The notes: generated by a model not told the origin, from the sequence alone. A stretch of 64,000 nucleotides of DNA from Streptomyces chartreusis (GCF_008704715.1 NZ_CP023689.1:6200001-6264000), one strand, 5' to 3'; shown: positions 1 to 8,771, counted from the stretch's first letter. Program-made: numbers and translations.

Positions 1-273
1 GTGCAGCGAGGCGTACCAGAAGTCGGCCGGGACGCCGATCCAGGGCTCACGGGTGAAGAGCCGGTTGAGGGGGTGCTCCGCGTTGAGGTACAGGGCCTTC
101 TCGATGTCGAGGATCGCCAGGCCGTGGTCGACGGCGGTGGAGACATCACCCCGGGCGAGCAGCCGGCCCGCCGAGTAGCAGGCGTAGACCAGCAATATCA
201 GCGGCAGCTCGGTCCACCAGCGCAGGCGGGTCCGCGGCGTCGCCTCCACGCCAGCTATGTCGGCGTGCGGCAT
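1..273 (-). CDS. PAP2-family (Aur1/Ipt1-like) membrane protein, partial
   Basis: Only the first 91 residues are present; the gene runs off the left edge. The ATG at 273 follows a strong purine-rich ribosome-binding site (AAGGGGGAGG). A short basic start (TPRTRLRWW) leads into a first membrane helix, LPLILLVYACYSAGRLLA, then DHGLAILDIEKALYLNAE, a pattern I associate with actinobacterial PAP2-superfamily/inositol-phosphotransferase proteins. The catalytic KxxxxxxRP/SRxxxxxHxxxD motifs would lie outside the window, so the family call rests on the N-terminus only. It is divergent from the histidine phosphatase at 461, with a shared promoter region of about 190 bp. Confidence 0.6.
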   Translation of the reverse strand, partial: MPHADIAGVEATPRTRLRWWTELPLILLVYACYSAGRLLARGDVSTAVDHGLAILDIEKALYLNAEHPLNRLFTREPWIGVPADFWYASLH

Positions 274-460
274 CCGATCGCCTCCCCCTTCTTTTCTCAC
301 GGCGCCCGGTGGACCGGTCGAACCACTTTACGGTGTACGCGCGCGCCCCTTTCGGGCGCCCCGGCCCTCAAGACGCAGAGATCGCCCGGCGGGTTGCCCG
401 CGCCAAGCGTGCGCGATGATGTAAGGGTTCCGCCTCTCATTTCTCCCGGAAGGCCCCGCA

Positions 461-1057
461 ATGGCACCGCGCATCCTGCTGGCCCGGCACGGACAGACGG
501 CGTGGTCGCTGTCCGGCAAGCACACCGGCAGGACCGACGTACCCCTCCTGGAGGAGGGCCGCCGGGGCGCGAAGCTGCTGGGTGAGCGCCTGCACCGGCC
601 GCCGTACGACCGGCTGGACGGCGTGGAGGTCCGCACCAGCCCCCTGTCACGCGCGCGTGAGACGTGCGAACTCGCCGGCTTCGGCGACCGCGCCCGCACC
701 TGGGACACGCTCATGGAGTGGGACTACGGCGCCTACGAGGGCATGACACCGGCGGAGATCCAGGCGATACGCCCGGGCTGGCTCATCTGGCGCGACGGCG
801 TGCCCGAGGGGGAGACCCTGTCCGAGGTGACGGCCCGCGCCGACGAGGTGGTGACGTGGGCCCGCGCGGCGGACCGGGATGTGCTGGTGTTCGCGCACGG
901 GCACATCCTGCGGTCCATCGGCGCGCGCTGGCTCGGGCTGCCGCTCGACTTCGCGGCCCGGATCCGGCTGAACCCGACCTCGCTGTCGGTACTGGGCTGG
1001 GCCTACGACGAGCCCGCGATCGAGAGCTGGAACGACTCGGGGCACCTGGCCGGCTGA
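461..1057 (+). CDS. Histidine phosphatase family protein
   Basis: A 198-residue cytoplasmic phosphohydrolase of the phosphoglycerate-mutase-like branch. The catalytic RHG motif is at residues 9-11 (His10 would be phosphorylated), the paired arginines are in SPLSRARE (residues 60-67), an acidic residue is in MEWDYGAYEG (about 85-94), and the second catalytic histidine is in FAHGH (144-148). The length is normal for a single-domain member. The substrate cannot be read from sequence; such proteins act on small phosphorylated metabolites. Starting at 461 puts the first strand (PRILLARHG) where the family has it. The gene stands alone, with a dispersed repeat just after its stop. Confidence 0.85.
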   Translation: MAPRILLARHGQTAWSLSGKHTGRTDVPLLEEGRRGAKLLGERLHRPPYDRLDGVEVRTSPLSRARETCELAGFGDRARTWDTLMEWDYGAYEGMTPAEIQAIRPGWLIWRDGVPEGETLSEVTARADEVVTWARAADRDVLVFAHGHILRSIGARWLGLPLDFAARIRLNPTSLSVLGWAYDEPAIESWNDSGHLAG

Positions 1058-1095
1058 ACGCTCCGCCGGAAGGACCGTGATGAACCTGCGGGCGG

Positions 1096-1129
1096 GTGGG
1101 GGCGGGTCGCGCAGTTCCCCGCGCCCCTT
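1096..1129 (+). repeat. Streptomyces dispersed intergenic repeat, copy 1
   Basis: The GC-rich block contains GGTCGCGCAGTTCCCCGCGC followed by CCC. It sits between two converging genes. Close variants occur at 20351-20375, 26815-26848 and, inverted, 33030-33060, all at gene 3' ends. Confidence 0.6.
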
Positions 1130-1191
1130 GAGCGCGACCCGCACCGGGATTCACCAGGACCGCTCGCCCACCCGCGAGCCCGCCCCGCCGG

Positions 1192-2670
1192 TCACGGCTT
1201 GCGGGGCGCCGAAGCGTGCCGCTCCAGGAACGCCGACACACCGCTCGCCCGCCGGTGCGGCAGCAGCACCCGGGCCGTGCCCGCGAGCATCGTCTGGACC
1301 CGCGACGACTGCACCAGGTCCAGGAGGTCCAGCACCCGCATCCCGGCGGCGGCCGCCTCGTCGGGGCGTCCGCCCCGCGCCAGGTCGTCCGCCAGCTGCG
1401 CGGTGTACAGGGCGATGTTGCGGGTGAAGTGCGGATCCTGGAGCTGCGCCGCCCGCCCCGCGTGCCGCGCGGCCCGCTGCCAGTTCCCCAGCGTCGACCA
1501 GCACTGCGCCTCCAGGACCTCCAGCTCGGCCTCCCCGTAGAAGCTCATCCACTCCGGGTCGGCCTCCGAGTGGCCCCGCTGGAAGAGGGCCTGCGCACGG
1601 GCGAGGGCCTGCTCGCAGCCGGTGCGGTCGGCGAGCCCCGCCCAGCCGCCCGCCTCGCGCAGCGCGAGCAGCGACATCAGCCGGGACGAGCCCAGAGGCC
1701 GCGCGACGCGTTGCGCGGCCTGCGCCGCCCGCACCGCCTCCCGGGGCCGGCCCGCGTCCCGCGCGAGGAAGGACGTATTGCAGAAGGCGTGCGCCTCCAG
1801 ACCAGGGTCGCCCGCCATCCGGGCCGTCGCGAGCGCCTCCGCGTAGTGCGAGCGGGCGTCGTCGAACCGCCCCGAGTCGTGCGCCAGCCATCCCACCGAG
1901 ATGGCCAGTTCACCCGCGCCCGCGTGGAGCCGGTCGCTGGTCGCCTGCCGGGTCGTACCGGCGTCGAGCAGCGCGTAGGCGGCCCGCAGCGGGGCGGCGG
2001 CGCGCCGGTAGAGGCCGTCGGCGCCGTGCCGGTCGTCGAGCAGCCGGATGCGGCGCACGGCTTGCTCGAGCGCGTCCGCCTCCCGCCCCCCGACACGTCT
2101 GTGGGGACGTTCCGCGGCCGCGGCGTCGTGGGCGAGCCCCAGGGGGCTCAGTGAGGCGGCGGCCACCGTGGCGCCTCCGCCGGTCATGAATGCGCGACGT
2201 AGCACGTCGCTCTCCTCGTGGTTCTCGTCGTTCTGCGCTGTGCCGTACGCGTCACACGGGTCGTACGGGTCCTGCGGGTTCAGTGGGTCATACGGCTCGT
2301 GGGCCCCTCGCGTCTCACTCGTGGCGAGCGCCGGGCTCGTGGTGCGTGCCAGGGGCGCGTCGTCCTCGGCGTGCGCCCGGCGTCCGCGTACGGACGAGCG
2401 GGGCGCGAAGCCCAGGTCGGTGAGGGTGCGGCCGGGGAACATGTGCAGGAACACCCGTTCGTACGCGTAGTTGGGGCAGCGGATCTCGCCGGCCTCGACT
2501 CTGCCGATGTAGCGCGCGTCACAGCTGACCCGCTCATCGATCTCGCGAGCGGCCCGTCGGACCACCGCGGCGAACTCGGCCGGCGAGCGCTGTCCGCGCA
2601 ACTGCCGGAACGCGAGGTTCGGCCGCGGTGGCCTGGAAGGCTGGGACGAGGTCAGCTCTGACGACGCCAT
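1192..2670 (-). CDS. NsdA-like XRE/TPR transcriptional regulator
   Basis: A 492-residue cytoplasmic regulator. The N-terminal 80 residues resemble an XRE-type helix-turn-helix (LRGQRSPAEFAAVVRRAARE, then DARYIGRVEAGEIRCPNY). An acidic linker follows, then the internal segment RRAFMTGGGATVAAASL, which looks Tat-like but lies mid-protein, as in the Streptomyces NsdA family. The C-terminal 300 residues are Ala/Arg-rich helical repeats with TPR character. NsdA proteins are known negative regulators of sporulation and antibiotic production; whether this paralogue does the same is inference. I chose the ATG at 2670 because GAGAGGA lies just upstream; the frame stays open further upstream with no better signal. 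Monocistronic. Confidence 0.65.
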   Translation of the reverse strand: MASSELTSSQPSRPPRPNLAFRQLRGQRSPAEFAAVVRRAAREIDERVSCDARYIGRVEAGEIRCPNYAYERVFLHMFPGRTLTDLGFAPRSSVRGRRAHAEDDAPLARTTSPALATSETRGAHEPYDPLNPQDPYDPCDAYGTAQNDENHEESDVLRRAFMTGGGATVAAASLSPLGLAHDAAAAERPHRRVGGREADALEQAVRRIRLLDDRHGADGLYRRAAAPLRAAYALLDAGTTRQATSDRLHAGAGELAISVGWLAHDSGRFDDARSHYAEALATARMAGDPGLEAHAFCNTSFLARDAGRPREAVRAAQAAQRVARPLGSSRLMSLLALREAGGWAGLADRTGCEQALARAQALFQRGHSEADPEWMSFYGEAELEVLEAQCWSTLGNWQRAARHAGRAAQLQDPHFTRNIALYTAQLADDLARGGRPDEAAAAGMRVLDLLDLVQSSRVQTMLAGTARVLLPHRRASGVSAFLERHASAPRKP

Positions 2671-2936
2671 GGCCGGGTCCTCTCGTGCGAACCGTCGAAC
2701 CATGCCGGGACGCGGACGAGTTGAACCGAAAATCCGTGTGGTGCCCTTGCGTCCGGCGGGCAAGAACGTACCTGCTGTAGCGGAGCCACCACGCAGGGTT
2801 TGGCTACAAACCGGATATCTCATACGTGATCTGCCATGAACTGCCATCCTTTGCGGCGGACTTCCGCCGTAGCCGTTGACACCGAGACGCGTTGAACTCT
2901 TCGGACTGCAAAAGGGGTTCCGTGGTGGAGGTCGGG

Positions 2937-3392
2937 ATGGAGACCAGCCAGAGCGTCGTTCCTCGAACGCCGTCGACAACGGCGAGGCACGCGCCGACCG
3001 CAGAGTGCAGCGCGCCGCCGGGCGAGGGCTGCGACCCGGAGTCGGGGTGCGACGTGGTCACCGTCCCTGCGCGCCAGGGTCTGGAGGCCGTCGACATCCT
3101 GCGGCGCGGGGCCTGCGAGGCGGTGGGTCCCGTCCTGCACGACGACGGCGGCGACACCCTCGGCTTCGTGGTCCCGCCGGGCACGGCCGCCGCCTGGGAC
3201 GTGCCGGGCAGCACCTGCACGGAGACCGACGGGCGGGGCCTGAGCCTCGACCTGAACCCCGAGCCGCCGGTCGAGGGCTCGGACTGGCTCCTGCCGCCCG
3301 GGGAGGCGGACCTGGCGACCGATCCCGCGGTGCTGCGGGCGGCGCTGGGCGAGGCGGCGCGGCTGATCGAGGCGGCCGACAACTGTCGGTGA
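2937..3392 (+). CDS. Conserved actinomycete hypothetical protein
   Basis: A 151-residue soluble protein I do not recognise. It starts with a Thr/Pro-rich stretch (ETSQSVVPRTPSTTARH), has three closely spaced cysteines near residues 23-36 (AECSAPPGEGCDPESGC), then a compact mixed alpha/beta part containing GDTLGFVVPPGTAAAW and WLLPPGEADLATDP. No membrane helix or signal peptide is evident. The ATG at 2937 is preferred because GGAGG lies 8 bases upstream; GTG codons at 2922 and 2925 are alternatives. It is divergent from the NsdA-like regulator, with about 270 bp between the starts, and is followed by the spermidine-synthase-like gene 42 bp downstream on the same strand. Confidence 0.55.
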   Translation: METSQSVVPRTPSTTARHAPTAECSAPPGEGCDPESGCDVVTVPARQGLEAVDILRRGACEAVGPVLHDDGGDTLGFVVPPGTAAAWDVPGSTCTETDGRGLSLDLNPEPPVEGSDWLLPPGEADLATDPAVLRAALGEAARLIEAADNCR

Positions 3393-3434
3393 CCGGCGCA
3401 GGCGCAGTGGCGCCGCCCCCCTGATAATGGCGGA

Positions 3435-4304
3435 GTGGGAAAGTCCAGAAAGCCCCGGCGGTCAGCCGCGGACCTCGCCTCCGTCGTCGAGAGCGTCGAC
3501 GGCGGACTCGCCGAGCTCATACCCGACCGGGACCGTGCGCGGGCCTGGACGCTCCTGATCGACGGGGCGCCGCAGTCGCACGTCGACCTGGACGACCCCG
3601 CCCACCTCTCCTTCGAGTACCAGCGCCGCCTCGGGCACGTCATCGACCTCGTCGCCGCGCCCGGCAGGCCGGTACAGGCCGTGCACCTCGGCGGCGGGGC
3701 CCTCACCCTCGCCCGCTACACCGCCGCCACCCGGCCCCGCTCCACCCAGCAGGTCGTCGAGCGCGACGCCGCCCTCGTCCAGCTGGTCCGCCGCGAACTC
3801 CCCCTGGACCGCGCCGCCCGCGTCCGGGTGCGCTCGGCCGACGCCCGCGAAGGGCTCGCCAAGGTGCCCGACGGCTGGGCCGACCTAGTCATCGCCGACG
3901 TCTTCAGCGGAGCCCGCACCCCGGCCCACCTCACCTCCACGGAGTTCCTCGACGAGGTCCGCCGCGCGCTGCGGCCCGGCGGCTGGTACGCCGCCAACCT
4001 CGCCGACGGACCGCCGCTCGCGCATCTGCGGGGCCAGATCGCCACCGCCGCCGCCCGGTTCGCCGAGCTGGCGCTGGTGGCCGACCCGACGGTGCTGCGC
4101 GGCAAGCGGTTCGGCAACGCGGTCCTGGTCGCCGCCGACCTCCCGCTGCCGGTCGCCGAGCTGACCCGTCGCGCCGCCTCCGACCCGCATCCCGCGCGGG
4201 TCGAACACGGCCGCTCCCTCAGGGACTTCACCGGGGGCGCCGTACCGGTCACGGACGCGGCGGCGGTGGCGTCGCCGGCACCACCGGCATCCGTCTTCAC
4301 CTGA
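3435..4304 (+). CDS. Spermidine synthase-like methyltransferase-fold protein
   Basis: A 289-residue Rossmann-fold protein of the polyamine-synthase superfamily. It has the glycine motif I as VHLGGGALTLARY (about residues 76-88), the acidic residue after strand 2 (QVVERDAALVQL) and a motif after strand 4 reading DLVIADVFSGARTP. True aminopropyltransferases usually carry a second acidic residue and DP at this last position; here it is VFSGARTP. Spermidine synthesis is therefore doubtful, and the protein may be one of the non-polyamine members common in actinobacteria. The start is GTG at 3435 with a weak ribosome-binding site. It may be co-transcribed with the upstream hypothetical gene. Confidence 0.65.
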   Translation: MGKSRKPRRSAADLASVVESVDGGLAELIPDRDRARAWTLLIDGAPQSHVDLDDPAHLSFEYQRRLGHVIDLVAAPGRPVQAVHLGGGALTLARYTAATRPRSTQQVVERDAALVQLVRRELPLDRAARVRVRSADAREGLAKVPDGWADLVIADVFSGARTPAHLTSTEFLDEVRRALRPGGWYAANLADGPPLAHLRGQIATAAARFAELALVADPTVLRGKRFGNAVLVAADLPLPVAELTRRAASDPHPARVEHGRSLRDFTGGAVPVTDAAAVASPAPPASVFT

Positions 4305-4373
4305 GCACGCGCTTCGAACGGGCACGTGCTTCGGACGGGCACGCGCTTCACATGCGCCGGTCCCCGCCGTGAG

Positions 4374-4898
4374 TCAGTAGTTCCCGATCTCCACCCGCGG
4401 CGGCCCGTCGTGCCACGTGCAGAACACCGACACCCGGTCCGCGCCCGCGGCGAACTCCACCCGGATCCACGTCTCCGTCTTCCACACCTGCATCGACCAG
4501 CCCGAGCCCGGGGTGGCGGAGACGAGGGTCGCGGAGGCGTCGCCGATGTCGAAGACCACCCGGCCGCCGTCGGTGTCGTAGCTCTTGACCTGGCCGGACG
4601 AGATGGGGGAGGGGTCCGGGGCGCTGGTCGTCGGCTTCGCCGACGGGGTCGGGGTGCGGGGCTTCCCGGTCGGCTTCGTCGAAGGGCTCTTCGACGGCGG
4701 CGGCGCCTTGGGGGACTGCGTCGAGGACGCCAGCGGCTTGGAGCCCTGCGTCGTCGCGTCGGCCGCCGTGATGGGCAGGGCGCGCGGGCGGTCGTAGACC
4801 GTGCCCGCCATCACCGTGTGGACACCCCACCACGACAGCGTGACCGCCGCGCCGGTGGCGAGCGACCAAGCAAGTACGTGTACGAGTCCTCTGCGCAT
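4374..4898 (-). CDS. Membrane-anchored protein with Pro/Ser/Thr-rich linker
   Basis: A 174-residue protein. One N-terminal membrane helix (VLAWSLATGAAVTLSWWGVH) is followed by an extracytoplasmic linker rich in Pro, Ser, Thr and Lys (about residues 45-95: SPKAPPPSKSPSTKPTGKP) and a small beta-rich C-terminal domain ending in RVSVFCTWHDGPPRVEIGNY. The design is that of an envelope protein tethered by an uncleaved signal anchor. The function is unknown. I chose the ATG at 4898 because it places the charged MRRG directly before the helix; the open frame continues upstream without support. It is divergent from the response regulator at 5009. Confidence 0.6.
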   Translation of the reverse strand: MRRGLVHVLAWSLATGAAVTLSWWGVHTVMAGTVYDRPRALPITAADATTQGSKPLASSTQSPKAPPPSKSPSTKPTGKPRTPTPSAKPTTSAPDPSPISSGQVKSYDTDGGRVVFDIGDASATLVSATPGSGWSMQVWKTETWIRVEFAAGADRVSVFCTWHDGPPRVEIGNY

Positions 4899-5008
4899 CG
4901 CGGGCCATACTGCCTCACGCGTCCCAGGAGTGTCGCCCGGTTGTCCACAGGGAGTGAGTTGTCCACAGGCCCGGACCCGGCTCGACGGCATGGCGTACGG
5001 TGCGGCGC

Positions 5009-5713
5009 ATGGCAAGTGTGCTCGTGGTCGAGGACGACCCGTTCGTTCGCTCGGCGCTCATCCGGCACCTGACCGACGCGGCCCACACCGTCCGCAGCGT
5101 CGGGACGGCGCTGGAGGCGCTGCGCGAGGTCGCCCATCTCCGTTTCGACGTGGTCATCCTGGACCTCGGACTGCCTGATCTGGACGGCTCCGAGGCCCTG
5201 AAGATGCTGCGCGGGATCACCGACGTCCCTGTGATCATCGCCACCGCGCGGGACGACGAGACGGAGATCGTCCGGCTGCTGAACGCGGGGGCGGACGACT
5301 ACCTCACCAAGCCCTTCTCGGTCGAGCACCTCTCGGCCCGCATGGCGGCCGTCCTGCGCCGCTCCCGGGCCGGCGCCGGCGACCTGCCGCCGGAGGCCGT
5401 GCTGCGCGTCGGCGGCCTCACCGTCGACCCGCTGCGCCGCCAGGCCGAGCTGGACGGCGTCCGACTCGACCTCACCCGCCGCGAGTTCGACCTGCTCACC
5501 TTCCTGGCCACCCGGCCCGGAGTGGTCGTGCCCCGCAAGGAGCTGCTCGCCGAGGTGTGGCAACAGTCCTACGGCGACGACCAGACGATCGACGTCCATC
5601 TGTCCTGGCTCAGGCGCAAGCTCGGGGAGACCGCGGCGCGACCGCGTTATCTGCACACCCTGCGCGGCGTGGGCGTGAAGCTGGAACCACCGGGTGGGGA
5701 GCTGCCGCGATGA
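5009..5713 (+). CDS. Two-component response regulator, OmpR/PhoB family
   Basis: A 234-residue DNA-binding response regulator. The receiver domain (residues 1-115) shows the acidic pocket EDD (8-10), the phospho-acceptor Asp52 in VVILDLGLPDLDG and the conserved Lys101 in YLTKPF. The C-terminal winged helix (about 130-230) contains LDLTRREFDLLTFLATRPG and the recognition helix region DDQTIDVHLSWLRRKLGE. The stop overlaps the start of the kinase gene by 4 bases (ATGA), so the pair is translationally coupled. ATG 5009 is preferred over a start 9 bases upstream because it gives the normal family N-terminus. The target genes are unknown; a chitinase follows the pair. Confidence 0.9.
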   Translation: MASVLVVEDDPFVRSALIRHLTDAAHTVRSVGTALEALREVAHLRFDVVILDLGLPDLDGSEALKMLRGITDVPVIIATARDDETEIVRLLNAGADDYLTKPFSVEHLSARMAAVLRRSRAGAGDLPPEAVLRVGGLTVDPLRRQAELDGVRLDLTRREFDLLTFLATRPGVVVPRKELLAEVWQQSYGDDQTIDVHLSWLRRKLGETAARPRYLHTLRGVGVKLEPPGGELPR

Positions 5714-7128
5714 GATGGGCCCTGGTCAAGGTCTGCCTGGCGGTCACCACCATGGTCGTGGTCGCCTTCGCCGTGCCGCTCGGACTCGTCATCCGGGAGA
5801 TGGCCCGCGACCGCGCCTTCTCCAACGCCGAGCGGGAGGCCGCCGCCGTCGCCCCCGCGCTGTCCATCACCACCGACCGCGACCAGCTGGAGCGGGTCGT
5901 CGCCTCGGCCGGCTCCGACTCGGGCATGGCCGTGCACATCCCGGCCTCCTCCGACAAGACGTCCGGCGGCACGAGCGCCGTCGACCTCGGCCGGCAGCGC
6001 GCCGCCGCCGCCGACATCGCGACCGTACGACGACTGGGCCGCGCCTCGACCAGCGACGTCCCCGGCGGGTCCACGCTCCTCCAGCCGGTCGCGCTCAGCT
6101 CCGGGGAGATAGCCGTCGTCGAGGTGTTCGTCCCCGACGCGGAGGTCACCAACGGGCTCACCACGGCCTGGACGGTGCTCGCCGGGGTCGGCCTCGCGCT
6201 GATCGTCGGCTCGGTCGCCGTCGCCGACCGGCTGGGCGTGCGGATGGTGCGGCCGGCCCAGCGCCTGGTCGAGGGCGCGCACGAACTGGGGGAGGGCAAG
6301 CTGGGCTCCCGGGTGCCCGAGGAAGGGCCGACCGAACTGCGGCTGGCGGCCGTGGCGTTCAACTCCATGGCCGACCAGGTCGTACAACTCCTCGCCAACG
6401 AGCGGGAGCTGGCGGCCGACCTGTCCCACCGGCTGCGGACCCCGCTGACGGTGCTGCGGCTGAACGCGGCCTCGCTCGGGGACGGTCCGGCCGCCGAGCA
6501 GACCCGCACGGCCGTCGCCCAGCTGGAGCGCGAGGTCGACACCATCATCCGTACCGCCCGGGAGGCCAAGCCGCAGACGGTGGCCGCCGGTCCCGGCGCC
6601 GGGTGCGACGCGGCCGAAGTGGTGCGCGAGCGCATGGCGTTCTGGTCGGCGCTGGCGGAGGACGAGGGCCGCAAGGTCCGGGTGGCCGGCGTGGAGCGGC
6701 CGGTGCGGATACCCGTGGCCCGGGCGGATCTGGCGGCCGCGCTGGACGCCCTGCTCGGCAATGTCTTCCGGCACACCACCGAGGGCACCGCGTTCGCGGT
6801 CGACGTGCACAACGGCGAGGACGCGGTGATCGTGCTCGTCTCGGACGCGGGGCCCGGCATATCCGACCCCGAGGCGGCGATGGCGCGCGGGCGGGGCTCC
6901 GGCAGCGCCGGGTCGACCGGGCTCGGCCTTGACATCGTGCGCCGGCTCGCGGAGTCGACGGGCGGGGACGTACGGATCGGGTCGTCGGTGCTCGGCGGGA
7001 CCGAGGTGCGGATCTGGATCCAGCTGGACGGCAGGGAGCCGGTTCGACGAGGGCATCGCGGGGCCGTTCGCCGCCGCCGGCCCGGCAGATTGGTCTCTAC
7101 CTTTAACCGTCCCCGATCTCTTCCTTAA
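5710..7128 (+). CDS. Two-component sensor histidine kinase
   Basis: A 472-residue membrane kinase. An N-terminal helix (residues 5-28) and a second helix (about 152-172, TAWTVLAGVGLALIVGSVAV) flank an extracytoplasmic sensor domain of roughly 120 residues. A HAMP region (about 175-230) leads to the H box LAADLSHRLRTPLTVL with phospho-acceptor His240. The ATP lid has an N box (ALLGNVFRHT), G1 (SDAGPGIS) and G2 (GSTGLGLDI). The ATG overlaps the regulator stop by 4 bases. The last 30 residues form a basic Arg-rich tail (RRGHRGAVRRRRPGR) beyond the usual end of the ATPase domain. The signal is unknown; proximity to a chitinase gene suggests, but does not show, control of chitin use. Confidence 0.9.
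   Translation: MRWALVKVCLAVTTMVVVAFAVPLGLVIREMARDRAFSNAEREAAAVAPALSITTDRDQLERVVASAGSDSGMAVHIPASSDKTSGGTSAVDLGRQRAAAADIATVRRLGRASTSDVPGGSTLLQPVALSSGEIAVVEVFVPDAEVTNGLTTAWTVLAGVGLALIVGSVAVADRLGVRMVRPAQRLVEGAHELGEGKLGSRVPEEGPTELRLAAVAFNSMADQVVQLLANERELAADLSHRLRTPLTVLRLNAASLGDGPAAEQTRTAVAQLEREVDTIIRTAREAKPQTVAAGPGAGCDAAEVVRERMAFWSALAEDEGRKVRVAGVERPVRIPVARADLAAALDALLGNVFRHTTEGTAFAVDVHNGEDAVIVLVSDAGPGISDPEAAMARGRGSGSAGSTGLGLDIVRRLAESTGGDVRIGSSVLGGTEVRIWIQLDGREPVRRGHRGAVRRRRPGRLVSTFNRPRSLP
7091..7102 (+). promoter_or_regulatory. Imperfect chitinase-type (DasR-like) operator
   Basis: TGGTCTCTACCT matches the known Streptomyces chitinase/DasR box TGGTCYAGACCW at 10 of 12 positions. It lies inside the last codons of the kinase gene, 134 bp before the chitinase ATG. 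The two mismatches fall in the centre, so binding is uncertain. Confidence 0.3.
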
Positions 7129-7235
7129 GGGCGTCATAAGCTCCTCAACCCCCGTCCGGATCAGGCACTTTGCCCGATTCGGGGTCGCTAGCGTGCTGCC
7201 GCACCCCACCCCCGAACAGCAAAGGCAGACACGCG

Positions 7236-8702
7236 ATGAGGACGCACCGGCGCAGGGTCAGCGGCAGGAGCAAGGCGATCGGCGGACTGGTCGCCGCGGC
7301 CGCGGTCGGCGGGGGCGCGATCGTGTTCACCGGCACCGCCCAGGCGGCCGGCGTCGGAGCGGCGTACACCAGGACCAGTGACTGGTCGACGGGTTACACC
7401 GCCCAGTACGTCGTCACGAACAACAGCGCGCAGACGAAGAAGGACTGGACGCTGGAGTTCGACCTGCCGTCGGGCGCGAAGCTGAGCTCCCTGTGGAACG
7501 CCGAGTCGAGCGTGAGCGGCCGGCACGTCACCGTGACACCGCCCAAGTGGGACACGGACGGTCTGGCCGTCGGCGAGTCGGTGACCGTCGGCTTCGTGGT
7601 CAACGGCACGGCGGCGCCCACGGGTTGTCTCATCGACGACGCCAAGTGCTCCACGGACGACACCGCGACCCCGGAGCCGAGCGGCCGCCCGACGCAGCCG
7701 CAGTCGCCCTCCCCGACGCCGACCGCGTCGGCCGAGCCCACCAGGACGCCGACCTCGACGGCGACCCCCACCGCCAAGCCCACACAGAGCACCGGCACCG
7801 GCACGAAGGCATCCGCCGGCTTCGCCCCGTACATCGACACCTCGCTCTACCCGGCCTTCGACATGGCGGCCGGCGCCGAGGCGACCGGCGTGAAGAACTA
7901 CAACCTCGCCTTCATCACCGACGGCGGCGGCTGCACCCCCAAGTGGGGCGGCGTCACGGACCTCGGCACCGACGCGGTGGCCGCACAGATCGGTGACCTG
8001 CGGGCCAAGGGCGGCGACGTCCGCGTCTCGTTCGGCGGCGCGGCCGGCAGCGAGCTGGCGACGACCTGCTCCTCGGCGGAGGCGCTGGCGGCGGCCTACG
8101 GCAAGGTCGTGGACGCCTACAAGCTGACCAAGGTCGACTTCGACGTCGAGGGCGGCGCCCTGCCGGACACGGCGGCCAACACCCGCCGGGCCCAGGCGAT
8201 AGCCAAGCTCCAGCAGCAGCACGCGGACCTGGACGTCTCCTACACCCTGCCCGTCATGCCGGAGGGCCTGACCCAGCCGGGCGTGGACCTGCTCGCCGAC
8301 GCCAAGCGGAACGGCGTGCGGATCGACACCGTCAACATCATGGCGATGGACTACGGCCCCGCCTACAGCGGCGACATGGGCACCTACGCCGAGCAGGCAG
8401 CCACCGCCACCCAGGCCCAGGTCAAGAGCGTCCTCGGCCGCTCCGACAGCGACGCCTGGAAGACGGTCGCGGTCACCCCGATGATCGGCGTCAACGACGT
8501 CACCACGGAGATCTTCAAGGTCGACGACGCCACCCAGCTGGTGAACTTCGCCAAGTCCAAGGGCCTCGGCTGGCTCTCGATGTGGTCCGCGACCCGTGAC
8601 AAGCAGTGCGCGGGCGGCGAGAAGCCGGCGGCCGACGCGACATGCAGCTCGATCCTCCAGGACAAGTTCGCCTTCTCCAAGGCGTTCGCGGCCTTCAACT
8701 GA
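7236..8702 (+). CDS. Secreted chitinase: CBM2 domain plus GH18 catalytic domain
   Basis: A 488-residue exoenzyme. It has an N-terminal signal (RSKAIGGLVAAAAVGGGAIV, probable cleavage after AQA near residue 38), a CBM2-like carbohydrate-binding domain (about 40-140, YVVTNNSAQTKKDWTLEFDL), a Pro/Thr-rich linker (about 150-190) and a GH18 barrel. The catalytic DxDxE motif is in KVDFDVEGG, with E as the acid/base; YNLAFITDGGG and VNIMAMDYGP are other barrel strands of the family. The likely reaction is cleavage of chitin to chitobiose. The ATG at 7236 is preceded by AAAGG. Nothing follows it in an operon; a strong hairpin terminates it. Confidence 0.9.
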   Translation: MRTHRRRVSGRSKAIGGLVAAAAVGGGAIVFTGTAQAAGVGAAYTRTSDWSTGYTAQYVVTNNSAQTKKDWTLEFDLPSGAKLSSLWNAESSVSGRHVTVTPPKWDTDGLAVGESVTVGFVVNGTAAPTGCLIDDAKCSTDDTATPEPSGRPTQPQSPSPTPTASAEPTRTPTSTATPTAKPTQSTGTGTKASAGFAPYIDTSLYPAFDMAAGAEATGVKNYNLAFITDGGGCTPKWGGVTDLGTDAVAAQIGDLRAKGGDVRVSFGGAAGSELATTCSSAEALAAAYGKVVDAYKLTKVDFDVEGGALPDTAANTRRAQAIAKLQQQHADLDVSYTLPVMPEGLTQPGVDLLADAKRNGVRIDTVNIMAMDYGPAYSGDMGTYAEQAATATQAQVKSVLGRSDSDAWKTVAVTPMIGVNDVTTEIFKVDDATQLVNFAKSKGLGWLSMWSATRDKQCAGGEKPAADATCSSILQDKFAFSKAFAAFN

Positions 8703-8729
8703 CCCGACAGGCCTCCTGGACCACGGGGG

Positions 8730-8771
8730 GCGCGCCCCGGCCGGCCTTCCCCCCATCCGGCCGGGGCGCGC
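8730..8771. terminator. Bidirectional terminator between chitinase and bglC
   Basis: A perfect 15-bp inverted repeat (GCGCGCCCCGGCCGG and its complement) has a 12-base loop. It lies between two converging stop codons, so it can serve both genes. Confidence 0.8.

Noticed and set aside
1..585. Long plus-strand open frame at the left edge
   Set aside because: It is antisense to the PAP2 gene and then crosses its promoter into another frame of the phosphatase gene. The composition (Arg/Gly/Pro-rich) is that of a GC-biased shadow.
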